DNA of 51,576 nt from Acidilobaceae archaeon (GCA_027014125.1 JALWEI010000005.1:1-51576); one strand, 5' to 3'. Positions 1 through 8,236 are shown, counted from the first letter of the stretch. Numbers and translations: made by a program. Notes: generated from the letters alone by a model not told the origin.

Positions 1-122
1 ACCCCCAACCCTGAAGCCGAGCCTGCCAGTGGTGCCAGGCAACGTGTCTACAGGCCCCGGAGCCGGGGCCTGTAGACACGTTGCCTGGCACCACTGGCAG
101 GCTCGGCTTCAGGGTTGGGGGT
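1..122. repeat. Perfect 60-bp inverted repeat (fold-back) at the window edge
   Basis: Bases 1-60 are the exact reverse complement of bases 63-122, with only AG at 61-62 between the arms. The right arm (63-122) is in frame with the pilin-like gene read leftward from 679. The left arm adds a Cys/Trp/His-rich tail unlike the rest of that protein. A perfect 60-bp palindrome inside a coding region at a sequence end is typical of a fold-back chimera from library preparation or assembly. A genuine biological palindrome cannot be excluded from this window alone. Confidence 0.9.
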
Positions 123-679
123 AGCCCGCCGCCCTCTACGGGGTGTATCACCCCTGGTACCGATTCCACCCTTATTATGATGGATTCCTCCTTCCCGTGG
201 ATCAAGGGATGGGTCTCGTTGAACCTTAGGAGGAGGGATGAGCCGGGGGGTAGGGGGAGGGGCTCCCCCTTGGGCGGTAGGTACGTGTTGTAGTTAACCA
301 GTGTCATGTCCACTACTATGTCGTTGCCTGTGCTCCCGGGCCTCATGCTCTTGAGGTCGAGCATCGCTATGAGCCTGTTGGAGGCCCTGTCGAATAGGTA
401 TACGACGTCTAGGTCTACTGTTATAGTACCCGTGTTGTTTATCCACACAGCCGGGAAGTAGGGGGAGCCCTCTGGGACCCCTAGTATTGTGACCTTCTCG
501 TTCAGCACGTTTATTGCCTCGAGCTTCTTTGTAGAGGCGTACCTGGTAGTCTCCGCCGCGTTCTGGACTAGGCTCATGACTAGGGGGACCGCTATCAGGA
601 ATATCAGGGTGAGTACTATCAGGCCCCCCACAACCTCTGCCTGCCCCCTGCGCTGCCTAGCCAATCCCAGGGCACCCAT
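1..679 (-). CDS. Secreted pilin-like protein with class III-type N-terminus (3'-partial)
   Basis: The frame is open from an ATG at 679 to the window edge. The protein begins MGALGLARQRRGQAEVVGG and then has one hydrophobic stretch (about residues 18-40). A short basic leader, a Gly/Gln-Ala boundary and a hydrophobic helix is the usual look of archaeal type IV pilin-like or class III signal-peptide proteins. The rest is beta-rich, with NNT and NET sequons and a Pro/Gly-rich part near residues 180-205. Residues encoded left of about base 63 come from the fold-back repeat and are probably not real, so the true C-terminus is unknown. A TATA box about 26 bases upstream suggests a leaderless mRNA. 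The role (pilus, adhesin or other surface filament) is inference. Confidence 0.6.
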   Translation of the reverse strand, partial: MGALGLARQRRGQAEVVGGLIVLTLIFLIAVPLVMSLVQNAAETTRYASTKKLEAINVLNEKVTILGVPEGSPYFPAVWINNTGTITVDLDVVYLFDRASNRLIAMLDLKSMRPGSTGNDIVVDMTLVNYNTYLPPKGEPLPLPPGSSLLLRFNETHPLIHGKEESIIIRVESVPGVIHPVEGGGLPPTLKPSLPVVPGNVSTGPGSGACRHVAWHHWQARLQGWG

Positions 680-697
680 GCTATAATACGCCCTGCA

Positions 698-709
698 TAT
701 TATATAGCT
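698..709 (-). promoter_or_regulatory. TATA-box promoter of the pilin-like gene
   Basis: Read leftward, this is GCTATATAATATGC, centred about 25 bases before the ATG at 679, so transcription should start at or next to the start codon. A second similar box (CTATATAATTTAC) lies at about 718-730. The 680-835 interval holds these two boxes and no gene. Confidence 0.55.
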
Positions 710-835
710 ATAACGCTGTAAATTATATAGCGTGTGTAGAACCCTGCATTCAGTCTACACTATTATAGGGAGTAATGTTCCCTAGGCTAAATGCAGTGTT
801 AAAGAGGACAGCTTGCAACGCTATAAATATGGGGG

Positions 836-1393
836 CTATGCCTGGGGGCCGCCAGTCACCTCCTGGCCCCCGTGGAGGAATCTCCTCCTCTCCTCTACTA
901 TAGCCTCCAGGGAGTCCAGGCTCTCCTGGAGTGTCTGTATATAGCGGGGGTCGAAGCTCCTATAGCTCCTAACCTGCGCTAGGATGGCCTTTGCAGTCTC
1001 CAGTATAGCGTTCGCGAACCCTATCATCCCGTTGTCTATCTCCAGCAGCTTCTGTAGCTCCTCCTCCTTTACCTTGAGCCTGTCGAAGCTTGGGGAGTAT
1101 CCCGCCTCTAGGTGCTCTACTCTGGCCGCGATGTTGTAGATCCTCTGCTGCATCGTGTTTAGCGTCTGGAGCGGGTTCCCGGGCTGCTGGAGCATGTACT
1201 GAGCCTGGAAGCCTAGGGCTTGCACCATCTCGTTCGCCGCCTGCTGGAGGGTGTTACTGGCCTGCCTAAGCACGTCGGCAACATATCTCCTGAGTATCCT
1301 GTCGTCCTCCCTTAGGAGCTCCCTCTTCTTGTACCCCCTGTATCCTGGTACCAGCATCATCGCCTTCTCTATCCAGCCTAGCCTGGCCGACAA
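836..1393 (-). CDS. Coiled-coil protein of unknown function
   Basis: 185 residues starting at TTG 1393, with AGGCAGGAG a few bases upstream as ribosome site. The protein is almost wholly helical. It has a basic N-terminus (KKRELLREDDRILRRYV), a Gln/Asn-rich middle (about residues 45-85) and a long charged C-terminal helix (DSLEAIVEERRRFL). No signal peptide, membrane helix or catalytic motif is visible. It follows the gene at 1418-2002 by 24 bases on the same strand, so the two probably form an operon and may act together. I do not recognise a family; a structural or scaffold role is only a guess. Confidence 0.7.
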   Translation of the reverse strand: MSARLGWIEKAMMLVPGYRGYKKRELLREDDRILRRYVADVLRQASNTLQQAANEMVQALGFQAQYMLQQPGNPLQTLNTMQQRIYNIAARVEHLEAGYSPSFDRLKVKEEELQKLLEIDNGMIGFANAILETAKAILAQVRSYRSFDPRYIQTLQESLDSLEAIVEERRRFLHGGQEVTGGPQA

Positions 1394-1417
1394 GGCTCCT
1401 GCCTCACGTGCATGGGG

Positions 1418-2002
1418 CTATATTAGGCCGAATGTTTTGAGCTTGGTCTCTAGGTACTCCCTCAGCTTCTCCCTGTTTATCTCCTTTGTCTCGTAGTTGA
1501 TATAGTCAGAGGATTTGAAGGAGAACCTGCCTAGCCTGACCTCGTGGTCGTCCCTGGATACCCTGCCGAGGAACCCCTTCTTCTCCACGTAGTAGCGTAG
1601 CATCGCCTCGACGCTGACATCCTCCACGTGGCTCGGGCTCATCAGCACGGCCACCTGCTGGCCCCTCCTGGTGTATGAGACCCTGAACTCCACGATGTCG
1701 GGTATCACCTGCACTATCTTCTCCCTGTCCCGGGGCGAGTAGCGGCGCAGCATATCCCTCTCAACCAGCGGCTTAACCTTATCCATGTCGTCTACAGCCA
1801 TCTTGAGCACATAGACGCCGCCACTCTCCTCCTGGCCTAGGCCCCTGTACCCATGCTCCTGGAGTATCTCCGCTATGGTTGAGGCGACGACCTCGTCAAA
1901 GTCCTTGAGTAGGCGCTCGAATTCCATAGCCTCACTAACCATCTCGATACCCTTCTCTGCAACCTCCTTAGCCTTCTTGAGGAAATCCTTGAACGCGGGC
2001 AT
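1418..2002 (-). CDS. Conserved hypothetical protein with N-terminal coiled coil
   Basis: 194 residues from ATG 2002. I chose this start because GGGGGTGG precedes it and a TATA box sits at 2048-2057; the 46 upstream codons of the same frame lie over the promoter. The N-terminus (MPAFKDFLKKAKEVAEKGIE) is an amphipathic helix. The remainder is a mixed alpha/beta domain with REKIVQVIPDIVEFRVSYTRRG and a C-terminal charged helix. No transmembrane segment or enzyme motif is seen. It is the first gene of a two-gene unit with the coiled-coil protein at 836-1393. Function unknown. Confidence 0.75.
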   Translation of the reverse strand: MPAFKDFLKKAKEVAEKGIEMVSEAMEFERLLKDFDEVVASTIAEILQEHGYRGLGQEESGGVYVLKMAVDDMDKVKPLVERDMLRRYSPRDREKIVQVIPDIVEFRVSYTRRGQQVAVLMSPSHVEDVSVEAMLRYYVEKKGFLGRVSRDDHEVRLGRFSFKSSDYINYETKEINREKLREYLETKLKTFGLI

Positions 2003-2047
2003 CAAACCACCCCCGGCGCCGCCAATTATATCAATTAATCTATACTT

Positions 2048-2057
2048 CTTTATATAG
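2048..2057 (-). promoter_or_regulatory. TATA box for the 2002-836 operon
   Basis: On the minus strand TATATAAAG lies about 50 bases before ATG 2002. This predicts a start site near 2027 and a leader of about 25 bases carrying the GGGGGTGG ribosome site. Confidence 0.5.
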
Positions 2058-2198
2058 ATGACCCTTGTGGCTATAAAAGTCGCCGCGTGTATGCACCCTC
2101 TGGTGCCCTCTCTGGGGATGGGGAGGCGCTGTCCCACCACGACCCCCCAGGGGATGAGTGGCCTAGGCGGGGTTTACCGACCCCCAAATAAACATGCG

Positions 2199-2223
2199 CA
2201 GCCCCCACTATCCGTGGGGGCTG
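2199..2223. repeat. Perfect 10-bp hairpin in a divergent intergenic region
   Basis: CAGCCCCCAC (2199-2208) and GTGGGGGCTG (2214-2223) pair perfectly around a TATCC loop. It sits in the 2003-2303 gap between divergent genes, about 80 bases before GTG 2304. No T-tract follows. It is too far from either gene end to be a terminator, so it may be an operator or leader hairpin of the dehydrogenase gene. Apart from this and the promoter at 2048-2057 I see nothing in the gap. Confidence 0.5.
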
Positions 2224-2303
2224 TGAGGAGGATAGCGGACTAGAGGTGGATTGGTGCCTGGGGATCAACCGTCCGAGCCCCCATAAGGGAGGGGTGAGGC
2301 CTG

Positions 2304-3170
2304 GTGGAGGGTCCCAGGGTAGCGATTATAGGTACTGGCCAGATGGGCTCGGCAGCCGCTAGGAGGCTAGCGGGGCTCGGGTATAGCATTATCCTTTGGA
2401 ATAGGACTCGCAGCAAGGCGGAGAGGCTAGCCTCCAGTATAGGAGCCAGGGTTGCCTCCACACTGGAGGAGGCTGTTGGATATGCCGAGTACGGGCTTGT
2501 CTTCCTCCTAGACGACGACTCTCTGGCGTGGCTTGCCGCTACGCTACCCAGGAGTGATGGCCTGGTGCTGGTTAACCATTCAACCAATACGCCTAGGATG
2601 AGCGTGGCCGCCGCTAGGAGGCTCGAGGGCCTCGGTGTGTGCTATGTGGAGGCTCCAGTGATCGGGGGGCCAAGTGCCCTAGAGGAGGGAAGGGCTAAGG
2701 TACTTGTTGCTGGTGAGGATAGGTGTATCAGGAGGGCGGCTAGCCTCCTCAGGGACCTCGCTGGAAGTACGGTTAAGACCGGCCCCCTGGGCTCGGCCAT
2801 GGCAGCAAAGCTGGCCTATAACATGGTCATCATGACTAGCCTAGCGGTTCTAGGCGAGGCGGTGCTACTGGCGGAGAGCCACGGGGTCGGGCTAGGCCTC
2901 CTCGGGGAGGTTCTAGAGGGCACCCCGCTGGAGGAACTCTCCAAGTATCTAGCCAGGGTTGCTGGCGTGGAGGACCCGGGAGGGGCTAGGATGCATATAG
3001 CTGCTAAGGATCTGGAGCATGCCGGGAGGGCGCTCTATGACTCTGGCATCCCGGGCCCCGTCTCGGCTGCCGCTGGCAACTTGTATAGGATGGGGCTTGC
3101 GGGTGGCTGTGGCGGGTACTATTATGGGGCTACCTCTAGGATCCTCAGGGGTTGCAGGCAGGAGGAGTAG
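2304..3170 (+). CDS. Beta-hydroxyacid dehydrogenase (3-hydroxyisobutyrate dehydrogenase-like)
   Basis: 288 residues, the usual size of the family. The N-terminal Rossmann motif VAIIGTGQMGSAAARRLA (residues 6-23) followed by LWNRTRSKA indicates NADP preference (Asn-Arg after the second strand). The family substrate signature appears as VEAPVIGGPSALEEG, and the catalytic lysine as GSAMAAKLAYNMV (about residues 170-182). These enzymes oxidise beta-hydroxyacids or reduce semialdehydes such as succinic or glyoxylic semialdehyde; the substrate cannot be read from the sequence. Start GTG 2304 follows GGTGAGG. The stop lies 5 bases from the convergent tRNA-Gln gene. Confidence 0.9.
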   Translation: MEGPRVAIIGTGQMGSAAARRLAGLGYSIILWNRTRSKAERLASSIGARVASTLEEAVGYAEYGLVFLLDDDSLAWLAATLPRSDGLVLVNHSTNTPRMSVAAARRLEGLGVCYVEAPVIGGPSALEEGRAKVLVAGEDRCIRRAASLLRDLAGSTVKTGPLGSAMAAKLAYNMVIMTSLAVLGEAVLLAESHGVGLGLLGEVLEGTPLEELSKYLARVAGVEDPGGARMHIAAKDLEHAGRALYDSGIPGPVSAAAGNLYRMGLAGGCGGYYYGATSRILRGCRQEE

Positions 3171-3175
3171 CTGGT

Positions 3176-3251
3176 TGGTAGCCGGGCGGGGATTCGAACC
3201 CCGGTCACGGGGGCCAGAGCCCCGCATCCTTGGCCGCTAGACGACCCGGCT
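3176..3251 (-). tRNA. tRNA-Gln (anticodon CTG)
   Basis: Read on the minus strand, a full cloverleaf folds. The acceptor stem AGCCGGG pairs with CCCGGCT, T8 is present, the anticodon stem is CGGGG/CCCCG with loop CTCTGGC (anticodon CTG, reading CAG), and the T arm is CGGGG-TTCGAAT-CCCCG. The discriminator is A and the terminal CCA is encoded (3176-3178). No intron is present. It has its own upstream A/T-rich box at 3283-3290 (minus strand TAATATAG). Confidence 0.95.
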
Positions 3252-3319
3252 ACCCGGTTATTGCCTTGGATCACTGTGGGGGCTATATTAGCCTTTACCC
3301 GGGCCAGGGGCGTCCAACC

Positions 3320-3328
3320 TTAATATAG
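3320..3328 (+). promoter_or_regulatory. TATA box for the Nudix gene
   Basis: TTAATATAG lies 42-50 bases before GTG 3370, preceded by a purine-poor stretch and followed by GC-rich DNA. The predicted start near 3348 leaves a short leader with GTGGAGG. Confidence 0.5.
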
Positions 3329-3369
3329 CCGCTGGCCCCCCGGGGGCTAGCCGTGGAGGCTGACCCTCG

Positions 3370-3843
3370 GTGGGCTATAGGTATCCTAGCCTCCCCGTGG
3401 TTGGCGTTGGCGCGCTTGTCTATCGTGGTGGCAGGGTTCTCCTGGTTAAGAGGGCTAACGAGCCTGGGGCTGGATTGTGGAGCCTGCCTGGCGGCGTGGT
3501 TAAGCTGGGGGAGCCCCTGCTGAGAGCCGCTGTCCGGGAGTTGGAGGAGGAGACTGGGGTTAGGGGGAGGCCTCTTGGCGTTGTTAATATCGACGAGGCT
3601 GTGGTTGTTGATGATGGTGGCAGGATCAGGTATAACTATGTCCTGGTGACTGTGCTGGTCGAGTACCTCGAGGGGGAGCCTAGGCCTATGAGCGACGCCG
3701 TGGATGCAGGGTTCTTCACGGTCAAGGAGGTCCTCAGTATGGATCTTACCGAGTCTACCCGTGGATTGTTTGGGAAAATAAGTAGGGGCGAGGTTTGTAT
3801 AGATAGGCCCCTACAGCCAGTCACGTATAGGCCCCGGTACTAG
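3370..3843 (+). CDS. Nudix hydrolase
   Basis: 157 residues starting at GTG 3370. The Nudix box is complete: [20 protein letters not shown] followed by ETGV (about residues 41-64) gives the GX5EX7REXXEEXG metal-binding and catalytic pattern. The preceding [10 protein letters not shown] is also typical. Members cleave nucleoside diphosphates linked to another moiety (ADP-ribose, dNTPs and similar); the substrate is not evident, though the small single-domain form resembles ADP-ribose pyrophosphatases and MutT-like proteins. The last four bases overlap the convergent FUN14-type gene. Confidence 0.92.
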   Translation: MGYRYPSLPVVGVGALVYRGGRVLLVKRANEPGAGLWSLPGGVVKLGEPLLRAAVRELEEETGVRGRPLGVVNIDEAVVVDDGGRIRYNYVLVTVLVEYLEGEPRPMSDAVDAGFFTVKEVLSMDLTESTRGLFGKISRGEVCIDRPLQPVTYRPRY

Positions 3844-4163
3844 CCGTACTTGAAGCCTAGGGCGAATGCTGCTAGGAAGGAGGATGCGAAGGGTACATTG
3901 GCTATTATGTGGGCCTTGAGGCTCTCCCCCGTAGCCTCTACTACTCCCATGGCCTCTTCAACGCTGGCCACTAGGGCGTCGTAGTTGACGTTTATGATCC
4001 CCTTGTACTCGAGTAGGAGTAGGCCGCCGGTCATCACGCCTAGCACTAGTAGGGCTAGTTTGAGTAGCTTCTTGGCAGCGTAGCCGGAGGCGAAGCCTAG
4101 GAGGGCGCCTCCGCTGACTTGGAATAGGAGCGCCGTCATTATGTCTTCCGCCAGTCCTGCCAC
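3840..4163 (-). CDS. FUN14-family small membrane protein
   Basis: 107 residues. A Gly-rich helix pair typical of FUN14 proteins is visible: [20 protein letters not shown], then [20 protein letters not shown], then a soluble loop ([16 protein letters not shown]), and a last hydrophobic helix ([18 protein letters not shown]). Archaeal members are of unknown biochemical function; eukaryotic FUNDC1 acts in mitochondria. It lies downstream of, and on the same strand as, the split kinase, 81 bases away, so a link is possible but unproven. Confidence 0.75.
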   Translation of the reverse strand: MAGLAEDIMTALLFQVSGGALLGFASGYAAKKLLKLALLVLGVMTGGLLLLEYKGIINVNYDALVASVEEAMGVVEATGESLKAHIIANVPFASSFLAAFALGFKYG

Positions 4164-4244
4164 ACCTCCCCCGGGTTATGGTGGTATAGGGAGCCTCCCT
4201 TGTACGGTATAAGGGGTGCGTGTATACGTTTAAAAAGCCGGGGG

Positions 4245-4934
4245 CTATATTGCCCTGACCTTCAACGCAACATCAATCATACTCCTCGGCCTATCGTCCT
4301 TGTGGAGGGTCATGGACTCCATTATCAGCTTCCTCAGGCCCCCGGTTATTGAGTGTATCTCGTTGCCCAGGCAGCCCTTGAAGTCCCTGTTTATCCTGCC
4401 CATTATCCTGTCTGGCCTGCTCCTCCCCAGCTCCTTGTAGACGTTCTCGTAGAGCCTCCTTGACTGGCTGTCCAGGTCCACGTCTAGGTTGATCTCGTAT
4501 AGCCTGGATAGTATCGCCGCGTTCATCGCCCTCACACAGAGCGGGGGCTTGCCCTCGTGGATCGTTATGAGTATAGTGGAGTAGCTGAACACGTCGTACC
4601 TGGGATCCGGCCTGCCGGTAGGGTCGATTAGCTGGTGGGGGTCTATGAAGGATAGGTCCCCGGGGTTTATGTACTTTAGCGTCGTCTGGGGGTGGGGTAT
4701 GTAGTTCATGAAGTCGGCTACATACGCGTGGACCTCCCCCTCCTTCTCCCCCAGTAGTATGTTCTGTGGCTTCAGGTTGAAGTGGCCTATGCCCACGGTG
4801 TGGGCTAGGGCTAGGGCTCCTGCTATCTCCCTTATCAGCGTGTTCATATTGTAGTTGTCTAGCCTCCTCAGCAGGGCTAGGTTGCCCAGCATCTTCACGG
4901 TTGCCACTGCCACCTTAGAGGCTCCGTTAGCCAC
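4245..4934 (-). CDS. C-lobe half of a eukaryotic-type protein kinase-like protein (split gene)
   Basis: 229 residues. A kinase C-lobe is recognisable: AHTVGIGHFNLKPQNILL (about residues 45-62) corresponds to the catalytic loop HRDLKPEN, and VADFMNY to the DFG segment. DPRYDVFSYSTILITIHEGKPP matches the F-helix region. The catalytic Asp of HRD is replaced by Asn (HFN) and the DFG Gly by Met, so this may be a pseudokinase. The GTG start at 4934 overlaps the TAA (4927-4929) of the upstream frame, which carries the N-lobe. A one-base frameshift would join both into one kinase with no missing segment. Confidence 0.7.
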   Translation of the reverse strand: MANGASKVAVATVKMLGNLALLRRLDNYNMNTLIREIAGALALAHTVGIGHFNLKPQNILLGEKEGEVHAYVADFMNYIPHPQTTLKYINPGDLSFIDPHQLIDPTGRPDPRYDVFSYSTILITIHEGKPPLCVRAMNAAILSRLYEINLDVDLDSQSRRLYENVYKELGRSRPDRIMGRINRDFKGCLGNEIHSITGGLRKLIMESMTLHKDDRPRSMIDVALKVRAI

Positions 4935-5718
4935 GAAAATTACCGGAAACTAGGACTACCGGGACTATGTTCTCCCTGTACCTCACCATGGACTTTGCCA
5001 GGGTCTCATTGTAGTTCCTGGCCCTGAGCCCCCTGTAGAGTAGGAGCTCGTTCACATACCTAAGCTTCATGGTTATGGAGGCGCTCTGGACTAGCCTGAA
5101 GTCGGTCTCCGCGACGACCGCCATCACATCATCAGGGTAGCGTGGGGTCTTGACTATCAGCTTAGTCCCGGCCAGGTCCTCGGCCTCGTAGGTGGTGCTG
5201 AAGGGGCCGCCCCCGACCTTGTCCCCTAGCTTTATGCCGAGGGCCAGGTTGACCACCGGGGCTACCTGGGGCTGTCCTCCCTCCTCCTGCCTGGCCTCTG
5301 CCTCCTCGACGTCCTGGGTGGGGTCTATTATGACCTCCCTGAAGAAGCCTACGGTATCCTCATCCATGGCCCCGGTGTTCAGGGAGAATATCTCTACTAT
5401 ACACTTATCCTTATAGTCCTCTAGGTATGTAAGCGCGTCCCTCCCATAGAGGGTCTCTGAGCCCCTCTCGAGTATAGCGGCTGCAACTATGCCGTTGTAG
5501 ATGAAGATGGTGGCCCTGAACTTGGGCGTGTCCAGCTTGAGCATGCCTATAGCGTCTCCCACGTACTCCATAGCCTTCTCCAGCACACTGGGCAGGTTGC
5601 AGTCGCCCCTTATGCTGGCCTGGTAGGAGGAGTACAGTATCAGCTTGGTCTGGACAAGGGGATCAGCCAGCCTGGCGCTCGCCTCATCTATCTTCTTGGT
5701 TAACTTGATTGCTGGCAT
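4927..5718 (-). CDS. N-lobe half of the split kinase, with an extra N-terminal domain
   Basis: 263 residues from ATG 5718. Residues 1-135 form an alpha/beta domain I do not recognise (it includes RATIFIYNGIVAAAILERG). A Glu-rich linker (DVEEAEARQEEGG) follows. From about residue 155 there is a kinase N-lobe: glycine loop GDKVGGGPFSTTYEAEDL and the ATP-anchoring lysine in LIVKTP. The frame stops at IVPVVLVSGNFRG, just before the hinge that continues in the other frame (4934). Either the genome has a real frameshift or a sequence error here, or two polypeptides are made by coupled translation through the GTGGCTAA overlap. Confidence 0.7.
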   Translation of the reverse strand: MPAIKLTKKIDEASARLADPLVQTKLILYSSYQASIRGDCNLPSVLEKAMEYVGDAIGMLKLDTPKFRATIFIYNGIVAAAILERGSETLYGRDALTYLEDYKDKCIVEIFSLNTGAMDEDTVGFFREVIIDPTQDVEEAEARQEEGGQPQVAPVVNLALGIKLGDKVGGGPFSTTYEAEDLAGTKLIVKTPRYPDDVMAVVAETDFRLVQSASITMKLRYVNELLLYRGLRARNYNETLAKSMVRYRENIVPVVLVSGNFRG

Positions 5719-5761
5719 TGACTAACCCTCACTGCCCCACACCCATATACCGGCTACTACA

Positions 5762-5771
5762 GTTTTATATT
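5762..5771 (-). promoter_or_regulatory. TATA box for the kinase operon
   Basis: AATATAAAAC on the minus strand lies about 48 bases before ATG 5718. A GTGAGGG ribosome site follows in the leader. The rest of the 5719-5952 interval shows only short G/C-rich symmetries and no gene. Confidence 0.5.
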
Positions 5772-5952
5772 CTTACCCGGACGCCCTTGAGGTGCGCCTG
5801 TATAATGCATTTAGGCTAGTAGGCCCCAGGGGCCCCGTAAAAAGGAGGGGTCGTATGCCTAGGATCAGCATTCTAGGTAGTCGGGGAGCCACTCGTTCTC
5901 GTAGTCCTCCTCCCCCCGGGGGCGTGGGGGGTGGAGGCAAGTTACGTGCCCT

Positions 5953-8187
5953 TCACCCGAGCTCGAAGACGACTTCATCCTCAGCCTTGGAGCCCGCACC
6001 CTTTGCTCCCCTCTTCTTACTGGTGTTGTATATGTATACTCCCACGAGTAGGGCTAGGCTGGCTGCCACGAAGTAGGGCTTTATGGAGACCGCTAGTATT
6101 GAGATAACTACCATTATCGCCCTTAGCGTCTTGTTCTCTATGAGGCCTGCTAGGTAGCCTGTGAACCCGCTGGAGGCTGTGTGTATTATTATGAGTAGCG
6201 CGGCCACTGCGTATAGTAGTGAGGCGATTGATGCCATATCCCACTGGTCCACTGTGACGAGCAGTATCGTAGGTGCGCTAACTATCACGAATGGTATTAT
6301 GTACTTGGCGAAGCCGAATATGGTTGCGTTTATAGCGGTCTTCCAGAAGTCCGCCTTAGCTAGGGCGGCACCCACGAACGCGGCAAGGGCTACAGGCGGG
6401 GTTATATCGGCTAGTATACCGTAGTAGAAGACGAACATGTGAGCGGCGATCAGAGCCACCTCCTCCGTGTAGCCTAGGTTATCCATAGCGAAGGATACTA
6501 TTGCAGGCGCTAGTATCGTCGCTGTTATAATGTAATTCGCCGTTGTAGGGACGCCCATGCCGAGGATTATTGAGAACACCGCTGTCATGATTAGGAGCAG
6601 GTAAAGGTTACCCATGCTGGCCGTTAGGAGGAAGTGGGCCAGCTTGGTGTCAAGGCCTGTGAACGTTATCATAGCCTGTATGACGCTAGCCACCGCTGCG
6701 GCAAGGAAGACCGGCACGCTATTCCTCAGCGTCTGGTCAACCGCACCGATTAGTGCATCAGCAACATACTTTGCGCCACGGTCTAGGTACGCAGCTATTA
6801 TACCGAGGACAATCGAGATCACGCCCGCCACGAAGAGGCCCGTGGCGAATCCTAGCCCTCCTATCTGGGCCACTATCCCTATAACAGCTGCCACAGCTAG
6901 TATCAGGCCCAGCTTCATTGGCTCCTTGAGCCCCTCAGAACCTATCCAGCCTATGATTACGGCGGAGCTGACGGCGGCCATAACGGCGTCTTGGGGCTCC
7001 AGCTTGAGTAGTGTGAAGACGATTATCGGTATGGGGAGCACCATGTAGATCTTCTTTATTAGCTTCTTGAAGTTCGGCAGCTCCTCATCGCTCATCCCCC
7101 TTACTCCCAGGGCCTTGGCCTTCTTGTCCACGAAGATGTAGATGCTGTAGAAGTATATGACTGCTGGGAGCGCCGCCGCTATTATGATATCCCTGTAGGG
7201 TCTCCCAATGAACTCTGCCATTATGAAGGCTGCTGCACCCATTATGGGGGGCATCAGCTGGCCTCCGGTGGAGGCTACCGGCTCTATGGCCCCTGCAACC
7301 TCCGGGGGGAACCCTGCCCTCTTCATTGTCGGGATCGTGAATGTCCCCGTCGTTAGAGTATTCGCCACGCTGCTGCCAGATATGGTGCCCATGAGTGCGC
7401 TTGAGACTACTGCAACCTTAGCCGGGCCTCCAGGCCTCTTACCTACAAGTGAGAGGATCAGGTCTGTTATGTACCTTCCTATCCCCAGCCTGTCCAGGAC
7501 ACTGCTGAAGAAGAGGAATATGAAGACGTAGGTCACCATGACCTCCAGTGGTATTCCGAGGAAGCCTGTATTCTGTGCTACGAAGAGGTTGAGGAGCCTT
7601 CTGACCCACTGGCCTTCCTCAACCCCTACTGTCGGCCTGGTCGTGTAGGCGTAGAAGAAGCCGTAGAGCGAGAATATGATCATGATTGTGGGCAGGACCC
7701 ATCCCATCGCCCTCCTTGTCGCCTCCGCGATGAATGCTATTATGAATATTATGATGAGGGTGTTGGCTAGGGTTGCCCTCTCTATGGCGGACTCCACGCT
7801 CTCATACTTCACGTAGAGGTATACTATGTAGAGGGGGAGCAGGAAGCCTATGAAGGCCAGCACCCAGTCGTACCATGGGATCTCGTCTTTGAGGTACTTC
7901 TCCGTCCTCCTGAATGGGTAGAGGATGAATGCTGTCCCCACTATTATCGCCAGCACTATTGCCTTAGCAGGGTAGAGCTGGTTGAATATGTCAGGCTGTA
8001 GGAAGAGCTCGCTGGTCCACCCGAGGTTCCTGAAGAACCTGAAGAGGGTCTCGTTGAAGGGGAGGATGTAGAATATCTCTAGGAAGGCGAAGAACGCTGC
8101 GATCGCGAAGACGGCCTTCTTACCCTTACCCGTCTTTCCCCTCTCAAAGAGGAGTGCTTTAAGCTTCTTCTCGGCATCAGTTCCCAC
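5953..8187 (-). CDS. TRAP transporter fused permease (4TM/12TM type)
   Basis: About 744 residues, very hydrophobic, the size of TRAP permeases in which the small (4-helix) and large (12-helix) subunits are one chain. The N-terminal third carries the small-subunit helices. The rest has the DctM-type repeats, for example GTISGSSVANTLTTGTFTIP, the GGQLMPPIMGAAAFIMAEF segment, and its second-half counterpart ILGMGVPTTANYIITATILAPA. Such fused permeases normally work with a TAXI-type extracytoplasmic receptor and import dicarboxylates or amino acids driven by ion gradients. No receptor gene is present here. I prefer GTG 8187 because GAGGGGGGTG lies just upstream; GTG 8196 is possible. Confidence 0.92.
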   Translation of the reverse strand: MGTDAEKKLKALLFERGKTGKGKKAVFAIAAFFAFLEIFYILPFNETLFRFFRNLGWTSELFLQPDIFNQLYPAKAIVLAIIVGTAFILYPFRRTEKYLKDEIPWYDWVLAFIGFLLPLYIVYLYVKYESVESAIERATLANTLIIIFIIAFIAEATRRAMGWVLPTIMIIFSLYGFFYAYTTRPTVGVEEGQWVRRLLNLFVAQNTGFLGIPLEVMVTYVFIFLFFSSVLDRLGIGRYITDLILSLVGKRPGGPAKVAVVSSALMGTISGSSVANTLTTGTFTIPTMKRAGFPPEVAGAIEPVASTGGQLMPPIMGAAAFIMAEFIGRPYRDIIIAAALPAVIYFYSIYIFVDKKAKALGVRGMSDEELPNFKKLIKKIYMVLPIPIIVFTLLKLEPQDAVMAAVSSAVIIGWIGSEGLKEPMKLGLILAVAAVIGIVAQIGGLGFATGLFVAGVISIVLGIIAAYLDRGAKYVADALIGAVDQTLRNSVPVFLAAAVASVIQAMITFTGLDTKLAHFLLTASMGNLYLLLIMTAVFSIILGMGVPTTANYIITATILAPAIVSFAMDNLGYTEEVALIAAHMFVFYYGILADITPPVALAAFVGAALAKADFWKTAINATIFGFAKYIIPFVIVSAPTILLVTVDQWDMASIASLLYAVAALLIIIHTASSGFTGYLAGLIENKTLRAIMVVISILAVSIKPYFVAASLALLVGVYIYNTSKKRGAKGAGSKAEDEVVFELG

Positions 8188-8223
8188 GCTAAGCACCCCC
8201 CTCGATGGGTCGGCCTTGGGATG

Positions 8224-8236
8224 GTTTTATATAAGT
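8224..8236 (-). promoter_or_regulatory. TATA box for the TRAP permease
   Basis: CTTATATAAAACC on the minus strand lies about 28-50 bases before the start codons, predicting a leader of roughly 10-17 bases with the GAGGGGGGTG ribosome site. The 8188-8325 gap is the divergent control region shared with the aminotransferase gene. Confidence 0.6.

Noticed and set aside
81-686. Plus-strand open frames near the left edge
   Set aside because: They lie opposite the pilin-like gene, which has a clear export signal, sequons and a well-placed promoter; the first of them also starts in the fold-back repeat.
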